Under the pieces are notes generated by a model. It was not told where the DNA came from and ran no database searches. It saw nothing but the letters and a program-made list of their open reading frames with translations. DNA of 40,585 nucleotides from WHSW01 sp963740055 (GTDB lineage: Bacteria > Actinomycetota > Thermoleophilia > Solirubrobacterales > 70-9): assembly GCA_963740055.1 (NCBI GenBank), contig CAVUCL010000003.1:1-40585 (forward strand). Reading direction: 5' to 3'. The translations under genes and the position numbers were made by a program. Below are positions 14,521-23,503 of the stretch, piece by piece. The stretch's first letter is position 1. Each line of letters begins with the position of its first letter.

Positions 14521-16438
14521 GGCAGGGGGCCGGGCGCCTGGCGGCCCCGGGGGCGGGGCGCTGACCCGCGAGCAGCGGCAGCGTCGGGCGCTTGATCGAG
14601 CGGCAGTCGGCGCGCCGGCGCAGCGGCAGGCGCAACTGAAGCCGCTCGACCCGGACCTCGAACGAGTCGTTGGAGGGGCGTCCGTAGGGCGGATCGGCGC
14701 CGAGCAGCTCGAGCTCGATCGCGTGCCCGCGCCGGAACCGCCAGGCGGCGGGGTGGAGCTGGAACAACTGCCGGGCGCGCTCGCCCGGGCGGTAGAGGCC
14801 GCGGGCCACGAGCCGGCGACTGGAGCCGTCCGCCGCGACGTCGAACAGCCGCGCCGCGAGCTGGGTGTCGGGCGCGGGCGCGCCGCTGACCCGCAGCCGG
14901 GCGCTCACGGTCGGGGCGCCGACGAGCGTCTGCCCGCGGCGCCGGGTCGGCTTCGCGAGCGTGTAGGCGGTGCTCCCTGGCGCCGCCTCGGCGCCGACCT
15001 CGACGCAGCCGTCGCCCATGCCCGCGGCGGGGTCGAGCGCCGCGCCGGTTGCCGGGTCGCCGCCGGCCGAGCTCACCGTCCGCGGCCGGCGCCAGGTGCG
15101 GCGCAGCTCCCCGCGCGCGAGGCGGGCGAAGTGGGGGGCGCGAAACGGGCGGCTCGAGGGCGCGGTCCGCGGGCAGGTCTGCGGATAGGCGCGCACCCCG
15201 CTTCGCGGCGCCCTGCCGCGGTCGCGCAGGTGGTGGTCGAACCAGGCGTGGATCGAGTTCAGCAGCCGGCCCCGCTCGCGCTCCTTGTTCGCCGCTCGCT
15301 GGTGGCCGAAGTCGCCGAGCATCAGCGACATCGGCAGGCTCGGCCAGCGCCGCGCGGTGCGGTTGGCGTAGCGCAGCACCTCGTCGACGGGAAACAGGTC
15401 GTCGCTGAAGCCGGAGGCGAGGAAGAGCGGCGGCGGGCGCCGGTTCGCGCGCACGTGGTAGGGGGAGTGGAAGCTGGCGAGCTGCTCGACGATCGCTCGC
15501 GCCTCGGGCTCGTCGTAGGGCTCGCCGGCGTCGGTGCGCGCGACCCAGCCGGTGACGTCGGCGCCCGGGTCGCTCCCCGGCGGCGCCAGGTAGCCCATCG
15601 GCCGGCCGGGGACGAACGGCTCGCCGACGGGCTGGCCCGGTCCGGTCGCGAACTGCGCCGCGGCGAAGATCGCGTTGACGACCGATGCCTTCTCGACCCC
15701 GACCGGGGAGGTCGAGAGCGCGCGCGGGGTGATCGCGTTCGCGAACACGCGGCCGTTGGGCGCCGCCGCGTAGACGAGGTCGGTCCACGGGATCACCGGC
15801 GCGGCGGCGGCGATCCGCAGCCGTGCGCCGGCGGCGCTGCGCCAGTCGACGAGCTCGCCGCCGGGCAGCATCACGCGATCGCGAAGCGCCGCCAGCATCA
15901 GCGACTGGCCGCCGCCGTAGCTGTCGCCGGTGACCCCGATTCGGCGCCGGTCGGCGACGCCCTCGTCGACGAGCCTGCCGACGAGCTCCTGCGTGTCGCG
16001 GACCTCGTAGCGCACGTCGGCGAGGTGGATGTAGCCGTCGGCGCACTGGTCGGGGTTGGCGAGCCGCGACTCTGGCGTCCCGCACGAGCCCCAGAGCCCG
16101 CGGGCGGTGTAGGTGAGCACCGCGTAGCCGTCGCGCGCCCAGGCGAAGGCGTTGTCGGTGTAGGCGGTCTGCGCCGGGTCGAGGTACTCGTGCTTGGAGT
16201 TGCCGAACCCGTGCAGCTCGACGACCAGCGGCAGGTCGCGGGCGCCGGCCTCCGGCAGGGTCACGGTCGTATCGAGCGGTACGCCGTCCCAGGTGCGGAC
16301 GAGCCCGCTGCACTGGTGGACGCCCTCGGCCTCGCCGCATTGTTCGAGCCCGAGCGGCCCGGCGGCGCCGGCGGCGGCCGGTGCGCCGAGCAGCCAGAGG
16401 ACGGCGACCACCGCCACGCGCGCAACTCGCCTCGCCAT
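14510..16438 (-). CDS. Secreted CocE/NonD-family (Xaa-Pro dipeptidyl-peptidase S15-like) hydrolase
   Basis: A 642-residue protein with a clear Sec signal (ARRVARVAVVAVLWLLGAP, then AAAGAAG). The alpha/beta-hydrolase core has the oxyanion region VVELHGFGNSKHEY, the nucleophile elbow GVTGDSYGGGQS and a later LMLGDFGHQRAANK segment carrying the probable catalytic Asp and His. The C-terminal part (about 450-610) looks like the jelly-roll domain of the CocE/S15 family (RLRVSGAPAPDTQLAARLFDVAADG). It probably hydrolyses esters or peptides outside the cell. Neighbours give no substrate clue. Confidence 0.86.
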   Translation of the reverse strand: MARRVARVAVVAVLWLLGAPAAAGAAGPLGLEQCGEAEGVHQCSGLVRTWDGVPLDTTVTLPEAGARDLPLVVELHGFGNSKHEYLDPAQTAYTDNAFAWARDGYAVLTYTARGLWGSCGTPESRLANPDQCADGYIHLADVRYEVRDTQELVGRLVDEGVADRRRIGVTGDSYGGGQSLMLAALRDRVMLPGGELVDWRSAAGARLRIAAAAPVIPWTDLVYAAAPNGRVFANAITPRALSTSPVGVEKASVVNAIFAAAQFATGPGQPVGEPFVPGRPMGYLAPPGSDPGADVTGWVARTDAGEPYDEPEARAIVEQLASFHSPYHVRANRRPPPLFLASGFSDDLFPVDEVLRYANRTARRWPSLPMSLMLGDFGHQRAANKERERGRLLNSIHAWFDHHLRDRGRAPRSGVRAYPQTCPRTAPSSRPFRAPHFARLARGELRRTWRRPRTVSSAGGDPATGAALDPAAGMGDGCVEVGAEAAPGSTAYTLAKPTRRRGQTLVGAPTVSARLRVSGAPAPDTQLAARLFDVAADGSSRRLVARGLYRPGERARQLFQLHPAAWRFRRGHAIELELLGADPPYGRPSNDSFEVRVERLQLRLPLRRRADCRSIKRPTLPLLAGQRPAPGAARRPAPCPRR

Positions 16439-16529
16439 CCGGGCAGTGTTTCGCGAACCACCGTCGTCCGCGCCGCTTCAGGAGGCGCGGCTGCGGACGA
16501 AGAAGCGCCGCCGTCCGGCGGCCTGAGCC

Positions 16530-17066
16530 TCAGGCGCGGTCGCGGAGCCGGCGCAGGGCGACTGTGGCGGCGGTCTTCGCGTTGAACGCGTTCGTCATCG
16601 CGCGCTCGGCGGCCGACCCCTGCGGCGGCAGCAGACCGAGCTGCTGGGCGACCTGCATCCCGTTCGCGTAGGCGTTGTTCTCGACGATCAGCCCATCCTC
16701 GACCCGGAACATGTCGCAGCCCTCGAGCGTGATCGCCTTGCCGGTGGGAGCAACCCCCTGGTAGCGACCGGGGCCGGTGAACGTGGCGTTGACGCGCCAC
16801 CGTGCCGCCGCCAGCTCGCCGCTGCCGACGAGCTCGAGCACCTCGAATCGCCAGTCGGGGAAGGCCCCGAAGACCTCGGAGAAATACGCGCGGATGCCGT
16901 CGGGCGCGACCATGTCGGCGACCCCGTGGATCCGATCGGGGCTGCCCGGCTTCCAGCAGGAGACCGCGCGGTCGAGGTCCTGGTCGGCGAGCGCCTCGAA
17001 GTACTCGCGGACGATCGTCTTCGCGCCCTTCTTGCGCTTCGCTTTCGCCTCGGTCGCCATCTGCAC
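16530..17066 (-). CDS. SnoaL-like / ester-cyclase-type NTF2-fold protein
   Basis: A 178-residue protein with a lysine-rich N-terminus (TEAKAKRKKGAKTIVREYFEALADQDLDRAVSCW) leading into an NTF2 fold. The middle, GVADMVAPDGIRAYFSEVFGAFPDWRFEVLEL, is the usual SnoaL-type core. The end adds a helical extension (NAFNAKTAATVALRRLRDRA). The GTG at 17066 is favoured because a -10-like TAGGTT (plus strand 17072-17077) ends 5 nt before it; ATG 17060 is the alternative. It lies just downstream of the DUF255 gene on the same strand (17 nt). Function unknown. Confidence 0.8.
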   Translation of the reverse strand: MQMATEAKAKRKKGAKTIVREYFEALADQDLDRAVSCWKPGSPDRIHGVADMVAPDGIRAYFSEVFGAFPDWRFEVLELVGSGELAAARWRVNATFTGPGRYQGVAPTGKAITLEGCDMFRVEDGLIVENNAYANGMQVAQQLGLLPPQGSAAERAMTNAFNAKTAATVALRRLRDRA

Positions 17067-17083
17067 GGAAGAACCTACCCGGA

Positions 17084-19090
17084 TCAGCCGTCCAATGCCT
17101 GCGCGAGCTCGGTCGGATCGGTGACCGGACGCCGACAGGCAAAGCGCTCGCAGACGTAGGCGGCTGCCCGGCCGTCGACCGCGGAGCGACTGAGCATCAG
17201 CTCAGGGAGCTCGGTGCCCTCGGGTCCGCCGGCGAGGACGAGGTGGGGACGAAGGCGCGAGCGGACCACGGCCGCGAGCGCCGCGATCCCGTCCTCCTCC
17301 GCGCCCGCGGGCGCGACCAGCGCCACCTCGCGGGTGGCCGCGAGGTGGAAGTCGAGCGCGCGCAGCAGGTGGGCGACCGCCTGCGGATGGCGCTCGGCCA
17401 CGTTGGCGAACAGGCGCAGGACCGAGACCGCATGGCGCTCGTATGAGTGCTCGCCGGTGAGCGCCGCGAGCCGCAGCAACCCGAGCGCCGCCGCCGAGTT
17501 GCCGGAGGGGATCGGGTGGTCGTCGACGTCCTTGCGCCTGGCGACGAGCTGCTCGTGGTCGTCGGAGGTGGTGAAGAAGCCGCCGCGCTCGGGGTCGGCG
17601 AAGCGCTCGATCATCGTCTCGGCGGTCTCGCGGGCGCGCTCGAACCAGCGCTGCTCGAAGGTCGCCTCGTAGAGCGTCAGCAGCGCCTCGACCAGGTAGG
17701 CGTGGTCCTCGAGGTAGGCGTTCAGCTTCGCCTCGTCGTCCTTGTACGTGCGCAGCAGATGGCCGTCGGCGTCGCGCATCCGCTCCCAGATGAACTCCGC
17801 GCAGGCGCGCGCCGCGTCGAGGTAATCCGGGCGCCCGAGCACCGCGCCGGCGTCGGCGAGCGCGGCGATCGCGAGCGCGTTCCACGACGCGAGCCGCTTG
17901 TCGTCGAGTCCCGGCCAGGTGCGCTTCTCCCGCGCCTCGTAGAGCGCCCGGCGCACGCGCTCGAACCCCTCCGGCTCGGGCGCAGTGGCGCCCCGAGCGA
18001 GATGGAGGATGCTCGCGCCCTCGAAGTTGCCGCGCTCCGTGACGCCGTAGTGGGCGAGCGTCGGCTCGACCTCGGACTCGAGCCCGGACGCGGCGAGCGT
18101 CATGCGGATCTCGTCCGGGGTCCAGACGTAGAAGCGCCCCTCGACGCCCTCGGAGTCGGCGTCGAGCGCCGAGTAGAAGCCGCCCTCGGGGCCGCGCATC
18201 TCGGCCAGCATCCAGTCGAGCGTGCGCTCGCAGGTGACGCGCCAGCGCTCGTGGCCGAGCGCCTGGAAGCCGTGCAGGTAGGCGCGCGCGAGGAGCGCGT
18301 TGTCGTAGAGCATCTTCTCGAAGTGGGGCACGAGCCAGGCGTCGTCGACCGAGTAGCGGGCGAAGCCGCCGCCGACCTGGTCGTGGATGCCGCCCGCGGC
18401 CATCGCGTCGAGCGTGACCTCGACCACGTCGCGCTCCCCGCGGGCGAGCAGCAGCTCGAGCGCCGAGGCGGGCGGGAACTTCGGCGCCCGGCCGAAGCCG
18501 CCGCGCTCGCGGTCGGCGAGCTCCCGCAGCTGGGCGACGGCGCCCTCGAGCAGCTCGGGCCCGGGTGCGGCCTCGGCCGGCTCGATCCGCCCGACCGCGC
18601 CGAGCTGCTCGCGGATCCGCGCCGTGGAGTCCCGGATCCGGTCGCGCTGGCTCGTCCACGACTGCGCGACCGCGTCGAGCACCATCGCGAAGCTCGGCAT
18701 CCCGTGGCGCGGCTCGGGCGGGAAGTAGGTGCCGCCGTAGAACGGCACCCCGTCCGGGTCGCAGAACGCCGTCAGCGGCCAGCCGCCCTGGCCGGTCATT
18801 CCCTGGACCGCCTCCATGTAGATCGAGTCGACGTCGGGGCGCTCCTCGCGGTCGACCTTGATCGCGACGAAGCGCTCGTTCATCAGCCGCGCCGTCTCCG
18901 GGTCCTCGAACGACTCCCGCTCCATCACGTGGCACCAGTGACACGACGAGTAGCCGATCGAGACCAGCAGCGGCCGGTCGAGCTCGCGCGCGCGGGCGAG
19001 CGCCTCGTCGCCCCACGGGTACCAGTCGACCGGGTTCTCGGCGTGCTGGAGCAGGTAGGGGGAGGTCTCGCCCGCGAGCCGGTTGGCCAT
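17084..19090 (-). CDS. DUF255 thioredoxin-fold / YyaL-type protein
   Basis: A 668-residue protein with the full family layout. An N-terminal thioredoxin-like DUF255 domain (NRLAGETSPYLLQHAENPVDWYPWG, then YSSCHWCHVMERESFED with a CxxC) is followed by QGGWPLTAFCDPDGVPFYGGTY and an (alpha/alpha) barrel resembling N-acylglucosamine epimerase or glycosidase folds, with DGHLLRTYKDDEAKLNAYLEDHAYL. The family (YyaL, human SPATA20) is widely conserved and of unknown function. TACCCT (minus strand, 19097-19102) lies 6 nt before the ATG, so the mRNA is probably leaderless. Shares its upstream region with the first repeat-protein promoter. Confidence 0.92.
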   Translation of the reverse strand: MANRLAGETSPYLLQHAENPVDWYPWGDEALARARELDRPLLVSIGYSSCHWCHVMERESFEDPETARLMNERFVAIKVDREERPDVDSIYMEAVQGMTGQGGWPLTAFCDPDGVPFYGGTYFPPEPRHGMPSFAMVLDAVAQSWTSQRDRIRDSTARIREQLGAVGRIEPAEAAPGPELLEGAVAQLRELADRERGGFGRAPKFPPASALELLLARGERDVVEVTLDAMAAGGIHDQVGGGFARYSVDDAWLVPHFEKMLYDNALLARAYLHGFQALGHERWRVTCERTLDWMLAEMRGPEGGFYSALDADSEGVEGRFYVWTPDEIRMTLAASGLESEVEPTLAHYGVTERGNFEGASILHLARGATAPEPEGFERVRRALYEAREKRTWPGLDDKRLASWNALAIAALADAGAVLGRPDYLDAARACAEFIWERMRDADGHLLRTYKDDEAKLNAYLEDHAYLVEALLTLYEATFEQRWFERARETAETMIERFADPERGGFFTTSDDHEQLVARRKDVDDHPIPSGNSAAALGLLRLAALTGEHSYERHAVSVLRLFANVAERHPQAVAHLLRALDFHLAATREVALVAPAGAEEDGIAALAAVVRSRLRPHLVLAGGPEGTELPELMLSRSAVDGRAAAYVCERFACRRPVTDPTELAQALDG

Positions 19091-19128
19091 CGTTCGAGGG
19101 TAGCCCGCCGGCGGCCGCGACCTCGGGG

Positions 19129-19157
19129 TTGACCGCCAGGATGCCCCGGGATAGGGT
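19129..19157 (+). promoter_or_regulatory. Promoter of repeat-protein copy 1
   Basis: TTGACC (19129-19134), 17 nt, TAGGGT (19152-19157). The same element precedes copies 2, 3 and 6. The transcript then has a leader of about 30 nt with GGGAGG before GTG 19196. Confidence 0.65.
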
Positions 19158-19195
19158 CGCCGCCAAGAGGGGGTCCATCCGAACGGGAGGCTCAA

Positions 19196-21288
19196 GTGTC
19201 CGCACGCAGGTTCCGCCGCGATCGCCAGCATCGGATCGACCGGGAGGCGCAGCGGCGACGACGGCTCGCGACCCAGGGCGGCTTCGGAGTCGCGGGAGCG
19301 CTCGGCGCGATGGTCCTGTTCGCGCCGTCCGCGCATGCGGACACGTTCACCGTCACCAGCCTCGCCGACGACAACTCCGAGGGGACCCTGCGGGAGGAGG
19401 TCGACGACGCGAACGACCTCGACGGCGACGACACGATCGTCTTCGCCACCGGGCTGACCGGGACGATCACGCTCACCGACGGGTACATCAACGTCAACAA
19501 CGACTCGCTCGTGATCCAGGGCCCCGGAGCCGACCAGATCACGGTCGACGGCAACGACAACGAGCGGATCTTCAGCCTCTACTACTTCGACGGCCCGAAC
19601 GAGAGCGTCGAGATCTCAGGCCTCACGCTCACCGGCGGCTCCGACGACGACGGCGGCGCGATCGCCGCCTTCGCCGGCGGCTGGCCGACGCGCCCGACGT
19701 GACGATCGCCGACTCGATCCTGACCGAGAACGAGGCGACCGAGCGACGGCGGCGCGATCTATGCGATCGAGAGCGCGGTCACGATCACCGGCTCGCAGAT
19801 CACCGATAACGACGCCGGCGACGATGGCGGCGCCGTCCACACCTACTACTCGAACAGTGACGGATCGGAGGACCACGGCGTGACGATCTCGTCGACGGTG
19901 ATCTCCGGCAACACCGCCGACGACGACAGTGGTGGCGCGAAACTGTATGCGGCCTACGACGAGATCCTGGTCCAGGATTCGACGATCTCCGACAACACCG
20001 CCGCCGACAGCGGCGGCGGCCTGACCTTCTACGGGAACGAGGATGGCGCCGGGGTGACGATCTCCGGCTCGACGATTTCCGGCAACGAGGCGGGGGCAAC
20101 CGGCGGTGGGATCGCCCTCTTCGCGACCTACGCCCCTGGCACCAGTGAGGGCGGCGGTCCGGCGCTGATCGAGAACTCGACGATCTCCGGCAACTCCGCC
20201 ACCTCTTCCGGCGGCGGGGTCTACAGCTACAACAGCCAGCGATACGTCGCGGACGATCCGCAACTCGACCATCGTCGGCAACGAGGGCGGTACGGGCGCG
20301 ACCGGCGACAACCCGGGCGGCGGCGTGTACGCGTACCTGTTCGACAATCCGCAGGGCGCCGACAGCGACGACCTCGAGCTCTCCTCGACGATCATCGCCG
20401 GGAATGGCCCCGAGGACCTGGCGAACAATGAAGACCCCGAGGGCTCGTTCATCCTCGGCTTCAGCCTGATCGAGGACCTCGGCAACGCCACCACCTCCGA
20501 GAACCCCGCCGGCTCCAACATCACCGGCCAGCGATCCCCGAGCTCGGCGCGCTGGCCGACAAACGGCGGCCCGACCGAGACCCACCTGCCGGCGCTCTCG
20601 AGCCCGGCGCTCGACGCCGGCATCGCCAACGGCCTCACATCCGACCAGCGCGGCCAGCCACGCACCTTCGACGCGGTGGTGATCGCCAACGCATCGGGCT
20701 CCGACGGCACCGACATCGGCGCCACCGAGCTGCAGCCGGGCGAGAACGACCTGCCCGGCAACGCCTCCTGCCAGGGCGCCGTGGTCGGCTCGAAGACCGG
20801 CACCGAGGGCCCCGACACGCTCACCGGCACCGACGGCCCCGACGCGCTCTTCGGCGCCGGCGGCAACGACACCTGAACGCGCTCGCGGGCAACGACGCGC
20901 TCGGGCGCGACAGGACGACGCCTCCAACGGCGACGCCGGCAAGGACAAGGCAAGCGGCGGCGGCGGCAAGGACCTGGTCAAGGGCCAGGCCGGAAAGGAC
21001 AAGCTCAAGGGCCAAGGCGGCAAGGACAAGCTCAAGGGCGCCGGCGGCAAGGACAAGGCAAACGGCGGCGGCGGCAAGGACAAGGTCTCCGGCGGCGCCG
21101 GCAAGGACAAGGTCTCGGGCGGCCCGGGCAAGGACAAGCTCAAGGGCAACGGCGGCTCGGACAAGCTCAAGGCCGCCGACGGCAAGCGCGACAAGGTCAA
21201 CTGCGGCGGCGGCAACAAGGACAAGGCCACCGTCGATGCCAAGGACAAGGTCTCGCCCAACTGCGAGACGGTGAAGGTGAAGGGGTAG
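19196..21288 (+). pseudogene. Repeat-protein copy 1: CSLREA / beta-helix / Lys-RTX protein, multiple frameshifts
   Basis: The first of seven paralogues. From GTG 19196 it has a long basic N-terminus, a signal helix (GALGAMVLFAPSAHA), the CSLREA-like TFTVTSLADDNSEGTLREEV, and beta-helix ladder units such as STISGNSATSSGGGVYSY. The choice-of-anchor-Q motif NGGPTETHLPALSSPALDAG and a type A lysine-rich RTX tail ending NCETVKVKG follow. The frame shifts at about 19680, 19742 and 20245. Around 20527-20567 three extra bases cancel out, turning the expected GQDPELGALADNGGP into a scrambled stretch. It is broken again at 20876 (TGA) and near 20905-20935. This is the most damaged copy: a pseudogene or a poorly sequenced gene. 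Confidence 0.75.
20956..21182 (+). repeat. Type A tail segment shared with 30351-30577
   Basis: About 227 bases of the lysine-rich tail of copy 1 appear identical to 30351-30577 in copy 3, by eye and without gaps. The rest of the two genes is clearly diverged. Confidence 0.8.
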
Positions 21289-21295
21289 CCGCCCT

Positions 21296-21931
21296 TCAGT
21301 AGGCGCGCGGGCGCTCACCGACCCGCCGGATCCAGTCGGCGAGTAGCGGGTGGTCCGAGCCCAGCGGCTGGTAGCGCTCGAGGATCTCGTGAAAGAGCTC
21401 GGTGTCGGCGGGATCGCGCCCGGCCGCGTACTTGAGGAACGGGTAGGCGACGCAGTCGGCGGCCGAGAACCCGACGCCGAGGAGGTGGTCGTTACCGTCG
21501 AGCAGCCGCTCGAACAGGTCGAGATGACCGGCGAGTTCGCCGCTCATCGCCTCGACCAGCGCCGCGTCGGGGCTCTGATGCTCGAGCTCGTCTTCGAGCG
21601 TGTTCGGGGCGTGCTTGTAGACCCGCTCGAACCACTCGATGAACACGTCCATCCGCGCGCGCTCCGCGGGCTCGGCCGGAAACAGCGCCGGCTCGGGGAA
21701 GCGGCGCTCGAGGTGGCGCAGGATCGCGATCGAGTCGCTGACCACCTCGCCCGAATGCTCGATCACCGGGACCAGGGCCTGGCCGCTGACCGCCTCGACC
21801 GGCCCGCGGTCGGAGTAGTCGATCAGGATCGACTGCGCCGGCTGGCCCTTGTGGGCGAGCGCGAGCCCGACCCGCTCGCAGTTGGTCGACCACTCGGCCC
21901 GGTAGAGGCGGATCTCCGGACCGCCGGCCAT
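21296..21931 (-). CDS. Glutathione S-transferase family protein
   Basis: A 211-residue protein with an N-terminal thioredoxin-like domain (IRLYRAEWSTNCERVGLALAHKG, with Ser/Cys near the usual catalytic position; then QALVPVIEHSGEVVSDSIAILRHLERRFPE, the glutathione-binding cis-Pro and Ser-Asp pair) and a helical C-terminal domain (FSAADCVAYPFLKYAAG). Substrate unknown. It lies 15 nt downstream of the class III aminotransferase on the same strand, so the two are probably cotranscribed. Most Actinobacteria make mycothiol rather than glutathione, so the cofactor is uncertain. Confidence 0.87.
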   Translation of the reverse strand: MAGGPEIRLYRAEWSTNCERVGLALAHKGQPAQSILIDYSDRGPVEAVSGQALVPVIEHSGEVVSDSIAILRHLERRFPEPALFPAEPAERARMDVFIEWFERVYKHAPNTLEDELEHQSPDAALVEAMSGELAGHLDLFERLLDGNDHLLGVGFSAADCVAYPFLKYAAGRDPADTELFHEILERYQPLGSDHPLLADWIRRVGERPRAY

Positions 21932-21946
21932 TTCGGTGGCGAGGCG

Positions 21947-23338
21947 CTAGGCGCCGGTGACGTCGCGGGCGAACGCCTCGAGCGCGCCCGCGAACTGGGC
22001 CAGGTCGGCCTCCGAGTGCGCGATCGAGATCGTCCACTCCTCCTCGACCCCCGGGGTCATGAAGACGCCGTTGTTCATGTGGTAGAGCCAGGCCAGCGTC
22101 GCGAGGTCGCCGTCGACCTTGGTCAGGTAGTCGCGGTACTCGCGCAGCGGCTCGGCGGAGAAGATCACGCAGCCCTTAGCGCCGAGCCCCGACGTGTAGC
22201 AGGGCAGCCCGTACTGCTCGATGATCTCGTCGCAGCGCCCGAGCAGCCAGTCGTTGGCGGACTCGAGCTCGCGATAGGCGTCCTCGGTCAGCACTTCGGT
22301 CAGCGCCGCCTGCGCGGCCGACATCACCAGCGGGTTGCCGTTGAAGGTCCCGTACTGGTGCACGGTGCCGTCGGCGACCGCGGCCGCGATCTCCGTCGTC
22401 ATCCCGATCGCGCCTCCGGGATAGCCGCCGCAGATCGCCTTCGCGAGCGTGATCATGTCCGGGGTGACACCGAAGCGCTGGGTCGCGCCGCCGCGGGCGA
22501 TCGTCGCCCCGGTCTTGACCTCGTCGAAGATCAGCTTCACGCCGTGCGCGCTGCAGAGCTCGCGCACCCGCTCGAGGTAGCCGTCGACCGGGGGGATGAT
22601 GTTGATGTTCATCATCGCCGGCTCCATGATCAGGCCGGCGACCTTGCCCTCGAGCTTGCCGAGCGCCGTTTCGAGCGCGTCGGCGTCGTTGAACGGGACC
22701 GCGCGGGTGAGCTCGGTCAGCGCCAGCGGATAGCCGCCGCCGTAGGGGACCGAGCGCGGGTCGTCGCGCTCGCCGAGCGCCTCGAGCTCGGGATAGACGC
22801 TGACCATGACCGCGTCGTGATGGCCGTGGTATGAGCCCTCGATCTTCAGGATCATGTCGCGCCCGGTGACCCCGCGGGCGAGGTGGACCGCGTCCATGGT
22901 GGACTCGGTGCCCGAGTTCGTGAACCGCCACTGCGGCAGCCCGAAGCGGTCGACGAGCTCCTCGGCGACGACGATCGAGCCGTCGGTCGGCGCGGCGAAG
23001 TGCGTGCCCTGGTCGTGGCGGGCCTTGATCGCGGCGCCGATCTGCGGATTCGCGTGTCCGACGCACATGACGCCGAAGCCGTTGTGGAAGTCGACGTACT
23101 CGTGCCCGTCGACGTCCCATACGCGGGCGCCCTGGCCACGCTCGAGGTAGACCGGCCACGGGTCGTTCTCCTGGAACGAGGACGGGACGCCGCCCGGCAT
23201 CACCTTGACGCCGCGGTCGTAGCGCTGCTTCGAGCTCGGGGTTCGATCGGCGAGCTTGCGCAGCTCGCGCTCGGTGAGCTCGGCGACGAGCTCGCGGTCG
23301 ATCGCGGACTTTGCCTCGGGACTGGCTTCGACGCTCAT
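21947..23338 (-). CDS. Class III PLP-dependent aminotransferase, glutamate-1-semialdehyde mutase-like
   Basis: A 463-residue fold-type I enzyme. GGVPSSFQENDPWPVYLERGQGARVWDVDGHEYVDFHNG is the N-terminal signature, NSGTESTMDAVHLARGVTGRDMILKIEGSYHGHHDA the cofactor-phosphate region, IFDEVKTG the PLP-binding Asp, and ITLAKAICGGYPGGAIG carries the Schiff-base lysine. It resembles GSA aminomutase, but the N-terminal extension (about 45 residues) and the lack of other heme genes nearby suggest an aminotransferase with another substrate. TAGGCT (minus strand, 23345-23350) lies 6 nt before the ATG, indicating a leaderless transcript that continues into the GST gene. Confidence 0.87.
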   Translation of the reverse strand: MSVEASPEAKSAIDRELVAELTERELRKLADRTPSSKQRYDRGVKVMPGGVPSSFQENDPWPVYLERGQGARVWDVDGHEYVDFHNGFGVMCVGHANPQIGAAIKARHDQGTHFAAPTDGSIVVAEELVDRFGLPQWRFTNSGTESTMDAVHLARGVTGRDMILKIEGSYHGHHDAVMVSVYPELEALGERDDPRSVPYGGGYPLALTELTRAVPFNDADALETALGKLEGKVAGLIMEPAMMNINIIPPVDGYLERVRELCSAHGVKLIFDEVKTGATIARGGATQRFGVTPDMITLAKAICGGYPGGAIGMTTEIAAAVADGTVHQYGTFNGNPLVMSAAQAALTEVLTEDAYRELESANDWLLGRCDEIIEQYGLPCYTSGLGAKGCVIFSAEPLREYRDYLTKVDGDLATLAWLYHMNNGVFMTPGVEEEWTISIAHSEADLAQFAGALEAFARDVTGA

Positions 23339-23413
23339 GGCGGCAGCCTAGCGGGCGTCAGCGACTCGCTTCGTCCAATCGGAATACGGCGTCGTTGGAC
23401 GTCTTGACGCGTC

Positions 23414-23443
23414 TTGACAGTCGGCTGCCGGCCGGGATAGGGT
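23414..23443 (+). promoter_or_regulatory. Promoter of repeat-protein copy 2
   Basis: TTGACA (23414-23419), 18 nt, TAGGGT (23438-23443). The local words GTCTTGAC are repeated just upstream (23401 and 23411). GGGGGAG precedes GTG 23504. Confidence 0.7.
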
Positions 23444-23503
23444 CGCGCAGCGCGGCGGCGGGTGGCGTCCGGCAACGGACATCTCTGAAGGGGGAGCACA
23501 CAC